A DNA stretch of 30,647 nucleotides, taken from an uncultured Lachnoanaerobaculum sp. (GTDB taxonomy: Bacteria; Bacillota; Clostridia; Lachnospirales; Lachnospiraceae). Where the stretch lies: positions 1 through 30,647 of the forward strand of contig NZ_CALLVU010000013.1 of the NCBI RefSeq assembly GCF_938015485.1, written 5' to 3'. A program made the translations under genes and the position numbers. The notes beneath the pieces were generated by a model. It saw nothing but the letters and a program-made list of their open reading frames with translations, was not told where the DNA came from and did not search any database. Shown here piece by piece: positions 5,178-12,583 of this stretch. How positions within the stretch are numbered: the stretch's first letter is position 1; each line of letters starts with the position of its first letter.

Positions 5178-5927
5178 ATGAACAGATTAAAGATTTTTAA
5201 AAATGATAGTTTCGGACTTGTAAGGACGCTTGAGATAAATGGTGAACCATGGTTCGTAGGTAAAGATGTGGCAGAGGCGTTGGGATATAGCAATCCAAGA
5301 AAAGCAATAGGCGACCACGTGGATGATGAAGATAAGGGAGTAACGAAATGTGACACCCTTGGGGGAAGTCAGGATTTAACTGTAATCAATGAAAGTGGTT
5401 TGTATAGCTTAATCTTATCAAGCAAGCTTCCAACCGCAAAAGCCTTTAAAAGGTGGGTAACATCTGAAGTATTGCCGGCTATAAGAAAACACGGGCTATA
5501 TGCTACAGAAGAACTGATAGCAAATCCTGACCTTGCTATAGAAGCATTTAAGGCACTGAAGGAAGAAAGAGAAGCAAGGAAAGCCCTTGAGGCTGAAAAC
5601 AAGCAAATGCAGCCGCTGGCACTCTTTGCAAAATCTGTATCAGCAAGCCATACATCAATCTTGATTGGTGAGCTTGCAAAACTTATCAAGCAAAACGGCG
5701 TAAATATTGGACAAACAAGGCTATTTGCGTGGCTTAGGGATGAAGGATATCTAATGAAGTCCGGTAGTAGCAGAAATATGCCTACCCAAAGAAGCATGGA
5801 GCAAGGACTCTTTGAGATAAAAGAGAGTAGCTATATAAATTCTGAAGGTGTCACTGTAGTCACAAAGACTACAAAGGTTACAGGCAAGGGGCAAATATAC
5901 TTTGTAAATAAATTTTTGTGTAAGTAA
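5178..5927 (+). CDS. Phage antirepressor, BRO-N plus KilA-C/ANT domains
   Basis: A 249-aa protein with a classical two-part structure. Residues 8-105 are a BRO-N domain: LEINGEPWFVGKDVAEALGY, SNPRKAIGDHV, then GLYSLILSSKLPTAKAFKRW and VLPAIRKHGLY. Residues 125-245 follow after a coiled-coil link (LKEEREARKALEAENKQM) and form a KilA-C/ANT domain (IGQTRLFAWLRDEGYLMKSG, then TKVTGKGQIYFVNKF). Family members bind DNA or repressors and promote lytic growth. Length is normal and both domains are intact. It could act on the 2269-2652 repressor or on the small XRE protein at 16921; which one is not visible. Confidence 0.92.
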   Translation: MNRLKIFKNDSFGLVRTLEINGEPWFVGKDVAEALGYSNPRKAIGDHVDDEDKGVTKCDTLGGSQDLTVINESGLYSLILSSKLPTAKAFKRWVTSEVLPAIRKHGLYATEELIANPDLAIEAFKALKEEREARKALEAENKQMQPLALFAKSVSASHTSILIGELAKLIKQNGVNIGQTRLFAWLRDEGYLMKSGSSRNMPTQRSMEQGLFEIKESSYINSEGVTVVTKTTKVTGKGQIYFVNKFLCK

Positions 5928-5938
5928 GGAGAAAAGAC

Positions 5939-6229
5939 ATGGAGCAGGCAGAAAGAAAAATGATAAAAGGCGTTGTAATTCCTACGCTGACAAGGGGCAC
6001 AGTGGAGGAAGAAAAAGAGAAGGCATTGAAAGAATTAGAGAATAGGGTCTTCAAGCATAAGGTTGACCTTGAGAGTTTAAAACGCAATTACAGAATTACA
6101 TATAACGCTGCATCTAGTCAACGAGCGGAGCTGCGTGCATTAAAAAATAGAATGTATTTAGTCTTCGCGGGGCTTTGCATGGCTGATGTGGTCTTCATCC
6201 TGATATTTGTAAAGATGCTTATCAAATGA
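5939..6229 (+). CDS. Small coiled-coil membrane protein
   Basis: A 96-aa protein. Residues 20-70 form a charged helix likely to be a coiled coil (EEEKEKALKELENRVFKHKV, RAELRALKNRM). Residues about 72-94 are a hydrophobic membrane span (YLVFAGLCMADVVFILIFV) followed by KMLIK. Topology is therefore a large cytoplasmic N-terminus with a C-terminal anchor. Function unknown. Start supported by AAGGAG. Its stop overlaps the next start (ATGA). Confidence 0.72.
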   Translation: MEQAERKMIKGVVIPTLTRGTVEEEKEKALKELENRVFKHKVDLESLKRNYRITYNAASSQRAELRALKNRMYLVFAGLCMADVVFILIFVKMLIK

Positions 6230-6402
6230 CTTACAAGCATCAGTGGATGATAGATTTTTTCAGTAATCTACTTGAAGAAAAGAAAAAAGAAGGAAATGAC
6301 AGAGATGTGGCCGAAATAAAAAAGGCCATACAGGTTATAAAAAAACATGAGGAGGAGAAAAATGCCGAGATTAGCGCCGTCAAGGACAGAAATGATGGAT
6401 AG
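6226..6402 (+). CDS. 58-aa small early protein
   Basis: A short gene whose ATG overlaps the previous stop in an ATGA junction, the usual mark of translational coupling. 58 codons, highly charged and helical (MTYKHQWMIDFFSNLLEEKK, then EIKKAIQVIKKHEEEKNAEI). It ends 41 bases inside the next gene, and that gene's ribosome site lies within it. Function unknown. Moderately sure, because the overlap is longer than usual. Confidence 0.5.
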   Translation: MTYKHQWMIDFFSNLLEEKKKEGNDRDVAEIKKAIQVIKKHEEEKNAEISAVKDRNDG

Positions 6403-6607
6403 GCAATTCAAGGCTGCATATATGGCAGGCCTTGAGCTTAAAGGACTGAAGACGAAAAACATTGCAAGCCTTATCGGCAAATGCGAAAAGACGGTGGCGC
6501 ATAAAAGAGACCACCCGGCTGACATGACAGTGTTTGAGTTAAGAGCGATAGCGGCCACACTGGACTTCACAGCGGAGCAGGTCGCAAGCATGATACTGAA
6601 GGCTTAA
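6362..6607 (+). CDS. Small HTH-like phage protein
   Basis: An 81-aa protein. The ATG at 6362 was preferred to one five codons upstream because GAGGAGGAG lies directly before it and includes the earlier ATG. The central region (KTKNIASLIGKCEKTVAHKR) reads as a helix-turn-helix of the XRE type, and the C-terminus (FELRAIAATLDFTAEQVASM) resembles the last helices of that fold. Phages often carry such small DNA-binding proteins in the early operon. Target unknown. Confidence 0.7.
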   Translation: MPRLAPSRTEMMDRQFKAAYMAGLELKGLKTKNIASLIGKCEKTVAHKRDHPADMTVFELRAIAATLDFTAEQVASMILKA

Positions 6608-6609
6608 AG

Positions 6610-7257
6610 ATGATTGAAAGAAAGATATTGGCCAGTCGTGAAGAGTGGCTAAAGCATAGAAGTAGGATAGGCGGTTCAGACGCCGCCGCAATCGTGGGAT
6701 TGAATCCCTATAAGACAAATACGGACCTCTACTTAGAAAAGACGGGGCAAAAAGAAAGCCCTGATATATCCGATAAGCCTTACGTGATGTACGGCACAAA
6801 GGCGGAGGAGCATCTAAGAGAGTTATTCAGATTAGACTTTCCGCAGTACAAAGTTGAGTACTTTGATAACAATATGTACTTAAATTCAAGGTATCCATTC
6901 GCACATGCAAGCCTTGACGGTGAGCTTACAGACAAGGACGGCAGAAGGGGCATACTTGAGATAAAAACAACCAATATACTGCAGAGTATGCAGAAAGAAA
7001 AGTGGAGGGATAGGATACCTGATAACTACTTTATACAAGTGTTGCATTACTTGATGGTCACTGAATTTGACTTTGTAGTGCTTAAGGCACAGCTAAAGAG
7101 TGAGTTCGGCGGTCAGATATATCTGCAGACAAAGCACTACTTTATCGAAAGAAGTGAGGTTGTGGGAGATATAGAGTACTTAGCGGAGGAAGAAAGAAAA
7201 TTTTGGAAGTGCGTGGAGGTTAAAAGGATGCCTGATCTGATACTTCCTGATATATAA
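6610..7257 (+). CDS. YqaJ-like viral exonuclease (lambda-exo family)
   Basis: A 215-aa PD-(D/E)XK nuclease of the YqaJ/lambda exonuclease family, which resects double-strand ends to give 3' single strands for RecT. The hallmark N-terminal motif RIGGSDAAAIVGLNPY is at residues 19-34. The catalytic D103 is in HASLDGE, and E117-x-K119 in ILEIKTTN. A family motif NYFIQVLHYLMVT follows at about residue 139. Length is normal and all key residues are present. Two genes downstream is RecT, with a DUF1351 gene between, which is a standard phage recombination cassette. Confidence 0.93.
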   Translation: MIERKILASREEWLKHRSRIGGSDAAAIVGLNPYKTNTDLYLEKTGQKESPDISDKPYVMYGTKAEEHLRELFRLDFPQYKVEYFDNNMYLNSRYPFAHASLDGELTDKDGRRGILEIKTTNILQSMQKEKWRDRIPDNYFIQVLHYLMVTEFDFVVLKAQLKSEFGGQIYLQTKHYFIERSEVVGDIEYLAEEERKFWKCVEVKRMPDLILPDI

Positions 7258-7266
7258 AGATGCCAT

Positions 7267-7368
7267 TTTCCCGATGTCGGGAAAGACGACCATTTTGGTG
7301 ACGTCAACAAGATGGCCTATATTGGCGGAAGCGACAATATAGCGGAAATAGCGACATTATTATGTCGC
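7267..7368 (+). other. Run of four consecutive hairpins in intergenic region
   Basis: Four separate stems fill this 102-base stretch: TTTCCCG/CGGGAAA (7267-7284, loop ATGT); GACGACCA/TGGTgaCGTC (7285-7305, loop TTT, two-base bulge); CTATATTG/CAATATAG (7317-7342); and GCGACAT/ATGTCGC (7351-7368, loop TATT). None is followed by a T tract. The last ends four bases before the ribosome site of the gene at 7385, so this is the leader of the broken DUF1351 gene and recT, or a processing or replication site. Confidence 0.6.
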
Positions 7369-7384
7369 AAAAAGAAGGAGGACT

Positions 7385-8150
7385 ATGGAACTAAAGATAT
7401 ACAATCCGAGCGAAGAAAACGGCTTTTTAAAAGCGATTGAGTGGAATTATGAGGAACTCAAAGCAGAGTTATCACAGAAGCTTGAGCAATATAAAGGTCT
7501 TGTATATACAGAAGACCAAATCAAAGAAGCGAAAGCAGATAAAAAAGCAGTGCTTACAGCCTTATGAGCAATTTGAAGCACAGATAAAAGATTTGCTTGC
7601 AGTTATAAAAGAGCCTGTAGCCTTGATTGACTCACAAATCAAAGGCTATGAGGAAGAAAAAAAGCAAAAGAAGCTTGAAGAAGTTAAGGCACTGTTTGAG
7701 AAGCTGAAAGATGCAGCAGGCGAAGAACTTGAGTTTGTTGGCTTTGAGCAGATATTTGAAGATAAGTTTTTAAATGCCAGCTTGTCACTGAAGATGGTCG
7801 AAACTGTAATAAGCAATAAATTTAACAGTATCAAATGCAATCTTAAGACAATAGCGGATTTAAAAGAGTACAGCTTTGAGGCTACAGAAGTCTACAAAGA
7901 GACTTTGAATCTCAATGAGGCTTTAGAAAAAGCAAGGTACATGGTAGAGATTGCAAAGAAAAAAGCTGAGGCAGATGCAGCGGATGACAAGGAAGGCACA
8001 GAGGTATCTGAAGATACAGCTGCTACAGCAAAGGAAGGCACTGAAGAAAAAAGAGCATGGGTAAGATTTGAAGCTTACCTAACCAGTACCGAAGCAAGGG
8101 CACTGGGGGCTTGGTTTAAATTAAAAAATATCAAAATTAGGAGGATTTAA
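7385..8150 (+). pseudogene. DUF1351 phage protein, broken by internal deletion/frameshift
   Basis: The N-terminal part is read from ATG 7385 (MELKIYNPSEENGFLKAIEW to IKEAKADK) and stops at 7567. The rest of the family (KKQCLQPYEQFEAQIKDLL, a long helical middle, then RFEAYLTSTEARALGAWFKL) is in the +1 frame to 8150. DUF1351 proteins have about 15-20 further residues between these two blocks. Here the same bases encode the end of the first block in one frame (AKADK) and the start of the second in the other (RKQIKK), pointing to a deletion between short direct repeats. No good re-initiation start is visible. The gene lies between the exonuclease and recT, as in other Firmicutes phages. A recoding event across the A6 run cannot be excluded. 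Confidence 0.8.
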
Positions 8151-8152
8151 AA

Positions 8153-9079
8153 ATGGCAGTACAAAACAGTTTAGTAGCAAAAAAGAAGGCGACAGGATTT
8201 ACAGCATACCTGACAGCAGATGCGGTCAAGGAGCAGATAAATAAGGTCGTGGGCAGTAAAAACGGTACAAGGTTTATAAGCTCTATCGTGTCGGCGGTAA
8301 ATAATAATACCATGCTTCAAGAGTGTACAAACTCTTCAATCCTATCGGGAGCATTACTTGGAGAAAGCCTTAATCTTTCACCCAGTCCACAGCTTGGCCA
8401 GTACTATTTAGTACCCTTCAAGGATAAGAACAAGGGTATAACGCTTGCGCAGTTCGTTCTTGGCTACAAAGGATACTTGCAACTTGCGATAAGGTCAGGA
8501 CAGTATAAAAAAATCAATGTTCTGGCAATAAAAGAGGGTGAGCTTGTTCGATACGATCCGCTTAACGAAGAGATAGAAGTAAATCTGATAGATGACGAAG
8601 AGGAAAGAGAAAAAGCAACGACTATCGGCTACTATGCAATGTTTGAGTACACGAATGGCTTTAAAAAGGCAATGTACTGGAGCAAAGCAAAGATGGAGGC
8701 TCATGCGATAAAGTACTCTGCAGGATACGCAGCGGATAAGAGAAAGGGCAATCAGTATACTTTCTGGTCAAAAGATTTCGACGGCATGGCCTACAAGACA
8801 ATGCTCAGGCAACTAATAAGCAAGTGGGGAATTATGAGCATAGATTTAGTAACTGCTATAGATTCAGATATGGCCGTGATAAATTCAGACGGTAGCAAGT
8901 CGTATGTAGAGACCGAGGAAAATACGAATAATTATACAGAAAATGGAGACGATAAAGTAATCGACAGTGAGGCGACAGAGAAGAAGGAAGATGCAGAAAA
9001 GAAAGAGGATACAAAGAAGCAGGAGGAAGTGAAAGAAGAGGGCGGAGACGGCAACATAGGCGATGCGCTTTTTGAGTAA
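8153..9079 (+). CDS. recT: RecT single-strand annealing recombinase
   Basis: A 308-aa RecT-family protein that anneals complementary single strands after exonuclease resection. Residues about 10-215 are the conserved core: LNLSPSPQLGQYYLVPF, QFVLGYKGYLQLAIRSGQYK, then WSKDFDGMAYKTMLRQLISK near residue 205. The C-terminus (about 245-300) is a Glu/Lys-rich low-complexity tail ending GDALFE; acidic tails of this kind often bind other replication proteins. Start ATG 8153 follows AGGAGG by eight bases. The partner exonuclease is at 6610-7257. Confidence 0.95.
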   Translation: MAVQNSLVAKKKATGFTAYLTADAVKEQINKVVGSKNGTRFISSIVSAVNNNTMLQECTNSSILSGALLGESLNLSPSPQLGQYYLVPFKDKNKGITLAQFVLGYKGYLQLAIRSGQYKKINVLAIKEGELVRYDPLNEEIEVNLIDDEEEREKATTIGYYAMFEYTNGFKKAMYWSKAKMEAHAIKYSAGYAADKRKGNQYTFWSKDFDGMAYKTMLRQLISKWGIMSIDLVTAIDSDMAVINSDGSKSYVETEENTNNYTENGDDKVIDSEATEKKEDAEKKEDTKKQEEVKEEGGDGNIGDALFE

Positions 9080-9107
9080 TCAAGATTAAGAAAAAATCAA
9101 TAGCATA

Positions 9108-9206
9108 AGGGCATCATATAGCAAAAGAAATATAAATGCTTAAAAACTAGGTATCAAGTTCCTTTTGGTTATGTGTCACGACTATATAAGTATGGTGCCC
9201 TTTTTG
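9108..9206 (+). other. Structured intergenic element closed by an 11-bp stem
   Basis: AGGGCATCATA (9108-9118) pairs with TATGGTGCCCT (9191-9201) over 11 positions with one G-U, and TTTTG follows. The enclosed 72 bases contain no reading frame of note. A terminator would normally have a short loop, so this may be a folded RNA domain ending in an attenuator-like stem, located between recT and the replication gene. Confidence 0.5.
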
Positions 9207-9230
9207 CTTTGATATAAGGAGAGTAGGTAA

Positions 9231-10358
9231 ATGCCAAACAGAATATTAAAAGAAAGCATCAATGAGAGTAAAGCCTTGGCAGAAGTTAGCATATTTGCAG
9301 AAGACTTATACAAGCGCCTTATTACTTATGCTGATGACTACGGAAGATTCAGTGTGGACTCTCAAATCATGCTAGCAAGACTATACCCAAGAGAGATACA
9401 GATTGTTAGCATTTCGGATATTGAAGACGCACTGCAAGACCTATCCGCAGCACAGAAAATTGCTTTTTATACAGATACTGAAAAAAAGCATTTATATGGA
9501 GTGTTTCCAAGATGGAGCGACCACCAAAGAATAAGAGATACAAAAGAGAAGTATCCGGAGCCGCAGGACTACTCGGCAAATGAGTATTACTCAAAGAGAG
9601 CTGTACCGATGCAGCTGAAAATTGAAATATTAGAAAGAGACAATTTTAAATGCTCAAAGTGTGGCAAGTACATAACCACCGAGACGAACGCATACAGATT
9701 TGCGAAGATGTGTGCAGGTGCTTTCTATTTTGATTACAAAGTGCCGCTTGAAAACGGTGGGGAGGTAAATGATAAAAATTTAAAACTTATATGCCCTAAG
9801 TGTAACGCCTTGAAGAAAAGATTGAGCTTTGATGATCTTCTTAAGCTGATAGATGAGCCACAAAAAGAAGTAACAAATGTTAATCCGCGGCGACTTGCGG
9901 CGACTTGCGGCGAACTGCCGCCTGAATCCGAATCCGAATCCGAATCTGAATATATTATATCTGCTGGCGCGGAGCTACAAAAAGAAAAGCAGGCGACGGA
10001 TGAAAAAGAGCAGGCAATATTTGAGATACCAACCAACACGGGTGAAGGCTATCCCTTCTTTCAAGCAGATATAGACTTGTACAAGAGCTTATACCCGTCG
10101 GTAGACATCACGCAAGAGATGCGAAAGATGGTGGGATGGTCAGACGCTAATCCTACGAAGAGAAAAACAAAAGCAGGCATGAAACGCTTTGTAAACGCGT
10201 GGTTATCAAGAGAACAGGATAAGTACAAGCCTGCAAGTGCGCCTGCTACAAAGCCTGCAGGTACAAAATTCAATAACTTTGAGCAAAGAAATGACGACAT
10301 AGATGCAGATATGCAAAAGGCGTTTATGGAGCAGCTGAAAGGAGTAGCAAGTGGATGA
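9231..10358 (+). CDS. Phage replication initiator with embedded degenerate HNH-like zinc module
   Basis: A 375-aa replication protein. Residues 1-108 are the winged-helix-like start of phage replisome organisers (MPNRILKESI, LITYADDYGRF, HLYGVFPRWSDHQRIRDTKE). Residues 125-200 are an inserted HNH-type zinc module: C141-x2-C144 and C188-x2-C191, with NLKLICPKCNALK. The first catalytic His of the usual DH pair is replaced, giving FDYKVPL (Y169), so it is probably not an active nuclease. Residues 221-230 are a Ser-Glu repeat coded by hexamer repeats. The C-terminal module (IPTNTGEGYPFF, MRKMVGWSDANPTKRKTKAG, NAWLSREQDK) is typical of Clostridia phage initiators. No helicase-loader gene follows. 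Start ATG 9231 has AAGGAGA upstream. Confidence 0.88.
   Translation: MPNRILKESINESKALAEVSIFAEDLYKRLITYADDYGRFSVDSQIMLARLYPREIQIVSISDIEDALQDLSAAQKIAFYTDTEKKHLYGVFPRWSDHQRIRDTKEKYPEPQDYSANEYYSKRAVPMQLKIEILERDNFKCSKCGKYITTETNAYRFAKMCAGAFYFDYKVPLENGGEVNDKNLKLICPKCNALKKRLSFDDLLKLIDEPQKEVTNVNPRRLAATCGELPPESESESESEYIISAGAELQKEKQATDEKEQAIFEIPTNTGEGYPFFQADIDLYKSLYPSVDITQEMRKMVGWSDANPTKRKTKAGMKRFVNAWLSREQDKYKPASAPATKPAGTKFNNFEQRNDDIDADMQKAFMEQLKGVASG
9887..9961. other. Candidate phage replication origin: iterons inside the initiator gene
   Basis: Three adjacent 10-base repeats GCGGCGACTT (9887-9896, 9897-9906) and GCGGCGAACT (9907-9916) are followed by GAATCC three times and GAATCT (9924-9947), then the AT-only run TATATTATAT. 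Lambda and several Firmicutes phages keep their origin inside the initiator gene in the same way. The call rests on the pattern only. Confidence 0.5.
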
Positions 10359-10773
10359 TAAAAGATATATAGCCTTCACTGTACCAGGCAAGCCTGTAGG
10401 CAAGCAAAGACCGCGATTTTCAAGGCAAGGCACAGCAGTAAGGACATATACACCGCAAAAGACTGCAGACTATGAGAACCTTGTCAGGATATCTTACAGG
10501 AAAGCAAGCAAGCAAAAGCTTAAGGGTGCTATTAGTGCGACCATATACGGCTACTTTGAGCCTCCACGGTCGATAAGCAAGAAGCAAAGGGAGCAGATGC
10601 TCAAAGGTCAGATAAGCTATATCAAGAAAATTGATAGCGATAATTTAGCTAAAAGTATCTTAGATGCGCTTAACGGCGTAGCCTATGACGATGATGCGCA
10701 AGTATGTTTGCTTATTGTGCAAAAGCTTTACGCAGAGACGGCAAGGGTTGAGGTGCTACTCAAAGAACTTTAA
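10351..10773 (+). CDS. rusA: RusA-family Holliday junction resolvase
   Basis: A 140-aa RusA-type endonuclease that cuts four-way junctions late in replication and recombination, before packaging. Seen: the N-terminal strand FTVPGKPVGKQRPRF, and the metal-binding core DSDNLAKSILDALNGVAYDD with the final DDDAQV, which holds the catalytic aspartates of the family. The start is GTG at 10351, eight bases inside the previous gene; GGAG lies six bases upstream and no ATG fits better. Length is normal. Confidence 0.93.
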   Translation: MDDKRYIAFTVPGKPVGKQRPRFSRQGTAVRTYTPQKTADYENLVRISYRKASKQKLKGAISATIYGYFEPPRSISKKQREQMLKGQISYIKKIDSDNLAKSILDALNGVAYDDDAQVCLLIVQKLYAETARVEVLLKEL

Positions 10774-10966
10774 GTGTTAAACCGGTCGATTTCGACTAGT
10801 TTAATAATAAAATTCAATATCATAAAATTAAATGGCACTACAAAATGCGTTATATGGCGTTTTCATAGCGTAGTGGATAAAAATATCACTAAGGCAATAA
10901 AAATGTCTTCTAGGCATACTGTGGCTAAAATCAGGGGTATATGAAGCGAATTACGAAGGGAGAAAT
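10774..10966 (+). other. Non-coding gap with several imperfect hairpins
   Basis: No reading frame longer than 13 codons. TTAAACCGGTCG/CGACTAGTTTAA (10777-10804) forms a long imperfect hairpin after rusA, followed by an AT-rich flank, so it may be a weak terminator. Further on, TAGTGgATA/TATCACTA and shorter stems around 10900-10935 follow one another. No good promoter with 16-18-base spacing was found. Confidence 0.4.
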
Positions 10967-11890
10967 GTGAACGAAGAGAAAATAAGCAAAGCTATCGAGG
11001 CATTCAAGACGGCTGAAAAGATAGCAAGGGACTTTTACGATAAGCCTGTAGTCGTCACATATAGCGGCGGAAAAGATAGCGACGTCCTACTGGATCTGGC
11101 GATAAAATCGGGCATAAACTTTGAAGTATCGCACAGTATTACAACTGTGGACGCACCGCAGACAAATCGACATGTAAGTAAAGTTTTTGCGGAGCTGAAA
11201 GAAAAAGGCATAAGAGCATATAAGAAAATGCCGGTTTACAAAGGCAAGCCGATAAACATGTTTAGCTTGATAGCAGAAAAGGGCATACCGCCGACAAGAC
11301 TTGTACGATACTGCTGCAGAGTTTTCAAAGAGGGTACAGAAAAAAACAGAGTTGTGGCCTTGGGGGTAAGGGCTGCAGAGTCAAGAAAAAGGCAAAATAG
11401 AAATGTATTTTCGACAATCGGAAAGAGACTTGCGGACTCAAAGCACTTTAGCTTAGAACATACCGAAGAGGTTTTTAAAGATGCTAAAACGCAAAACGAA
11501 GTATGGGATTGTATGCTTGTCACAACGGCAAGAAAACATAAAACAATACTTGTAAATCCGATATACGAATGGACTGATTCTGAAATCTGGGGGTACATAC
11601 ATGAAAACAATATTGAATACAACGAGCTGTACGATATGGGGTACAGCAGAGTAGGTTGTATCTTATGTCCTTTTGCAAAAAAAAGTGAAAAACAAAGAGA
11701 CATGATTACATTTCCATCCTATAAAAAGCGATATATAAAAGCTTTTGAAAAAATGCTTGAGGTCAGAAAAAAAGAAGGAAAAGATGACACAACCGGCATG
11801 TGGAAAGATGCCGAGTCTGTCTTCAAATGGTGGATTGAAGACAAGACGATAGAAGGACAGATGGAGTTTGATTTTTCAGAAAAGGAGTAA
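10967..11890 (+). CDS. PAPS-reductase-like PP-loop protein
   Basis: A 307-aa member of the adenine-nucleotide alpha-hydrolase (PAPS reductase/DndC-like) family. The PP-loop TYSGGKDSDV is at residues 31-40, with S33 to S38 forming the nucleotide-binding loop. Four cysteines occur as two pairs, CC at 116-117 (RLVRYCCRVF) and CxxC at 231-234 (RVGCILCPF), an arrangement suited to an iron-sulfur cluster or zinc. Such genes are frequent in Firmicutes phages, and a role in sulfur transfer to a nucleic acid is suspected but unproven; no dnd partners are seen here. Start GTG at 10967 follows AAGGGAG; no alternative ATG. Followed after two bases by a DUF4406 gene. Confidence 0.88.
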   Translation: MNEEKISKAIEAFKTAEKIARDFYDKPVVVTYSGGKDSDVLLDLAIKSGINFEVSHSITTVDAPQTNRHVSKVFAELKEKGIRAYKKMPVYKGKPINMFSLIAEKGIPPTRLVRYCCRVFKEGTEKNRVVALGVRAAESRKRQNRNVFSTIGKRLADSKHFSLEHTEEVFKDAKTQNEVWDCMLVTTARKHKTILVNPIYEWTDSEIWGYIHENNIEYNELYDMGYSRVGCILCPFAKKSEKQRDMITFPSYKKRYIKAFEKMLEVRKKEGKDDTTGMWKDAESVFKWWIEDKTIEGQMEFDFSEKE

Positions 11891-11892
11891 CA

Positions 11893-12216
11893 ATGCGAAT
11901 ATATCTATCAGGACCGATTACGGGCGTTGAAAATTATCACTTGAATTTTCTGAAGGCAGAAAATCAAGTGAGGGATATTTTCAAAAATGACGAAGTAATA
12001 AATCCGATGTGGATGGGCAATATGTTGCCGAACGGTAGTCATGAAGAGTATATGACTCTTTGCTTTGCTCTAGTCGGAATGGCGGACAAGATGGTAATGC
12101 TTGAAGGCTGGCAGCAGTCGAAGGGTGCATGCATGGAAAAAAGTCTTGCTGAAGAGATGGGAATAGAAATATTTGAGCTTGGAGCAAGTGGAGAAATAAA
12201 AGGAAAGTGCATATAA
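11893..12216 (+). CDS. DUF4406, nucleoside deoxyribosyltransferase-like
   Basis: A 107-aa protein of the DUF4406 family, which has the fold of nucleoside 2-deoxyribosyltransferases. Seen: MRIYLSGPITGVENYHLNF at the start (substrate loop SGPIT), NPMWMGNMLPNGSHEEYMTL in the middle, and MLEGWQQSKGACMEKSLAEE, containing the W-x-x-S-x-G-A-x-x-E motif with the likely catalytic Glu. Two bases separate it from the PP-loop gene, so the two are probably made together. Nucleotide or base exchange is the family expectation; substrate unknown. Confidence 0.88.
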   Translation: MRIYLSGPITGVENYHLNFLKAENQVRDIFKNDEVINPMWMGNMLPNGSHEEYMTLCFALVGMADKMVMLEGWQQSKGACMEKSLAEEMGIEIFELGASGEIKGKCI

Positions 12217-12259
12217 ATACACAAAAAGTATTAAATACAATATTTTAGAGAGGTGAAAG

Positions 12260-12583
12260 ATGGGAAAAGAGAAGGCCAAAAAAATTTGGGAGTTACTTAG
12301 TAAAATTAGTTTTGAATTAGATCAGATTAAAAAAGGCTATGGAGACATAGAAGCATTAAAAAAATGGATGAAAGAAACAGATATTTACGTCACTTTCAGT
12401 GCTGGAGGATGGAGAGGCGGAGAGCTTTGTCCGAATTTGTACACCTCCGACTTTGATGAGATAGTAAAAGCGGCTATAGACGTAATTTATAAAAGACTAG
12501 AGCAGAGAAATGCCGAGGCGCTGGAATATGTAAAAGAGATACAGGAAATGTTGACGGAGGTGGAAAAGGAGGCAAATGAGTAA
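12260..12583 (+). CDS. Hypothetical phage protein (107 aa)
   Basis: Not recognised. Helical at both ends (KKIWELLSKISFELDQIKKG; ALEYVKEIQEMLTEVEKEAN) with a central beta-like segment TDIYVTFSAGGWRGGELCPN. Overlaps the next start by eight bases. AGAGAGG precedes the ATG. Probably a cytoplasmic accessory protein. Confidence 0.72.
   Translation: MGKEKAKKIWELLSKISFELDQIKKGYGDIEALKKWMKETDIYVTFSAGGWRGGELCPNLYTSDFDEIVKAAIDVIYKRLEQRNAEALEYVKEIQEMLTEVEKEANE

Noticed and set aside
7437..7567. Programmed frameshift in the DUF1351 gene at the A6 run
   Set aside because: The downstream frame is +1, not the -1 expected for A-rich slippery sites, and the residues between the two blocks are missing, which frameshifting cannot restore. 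Kept only as a minor alternative.
10819..10875. Tiny ATG frame before the PP-loop gene
   Set aside because: Thirteen codons with no ribosome site.
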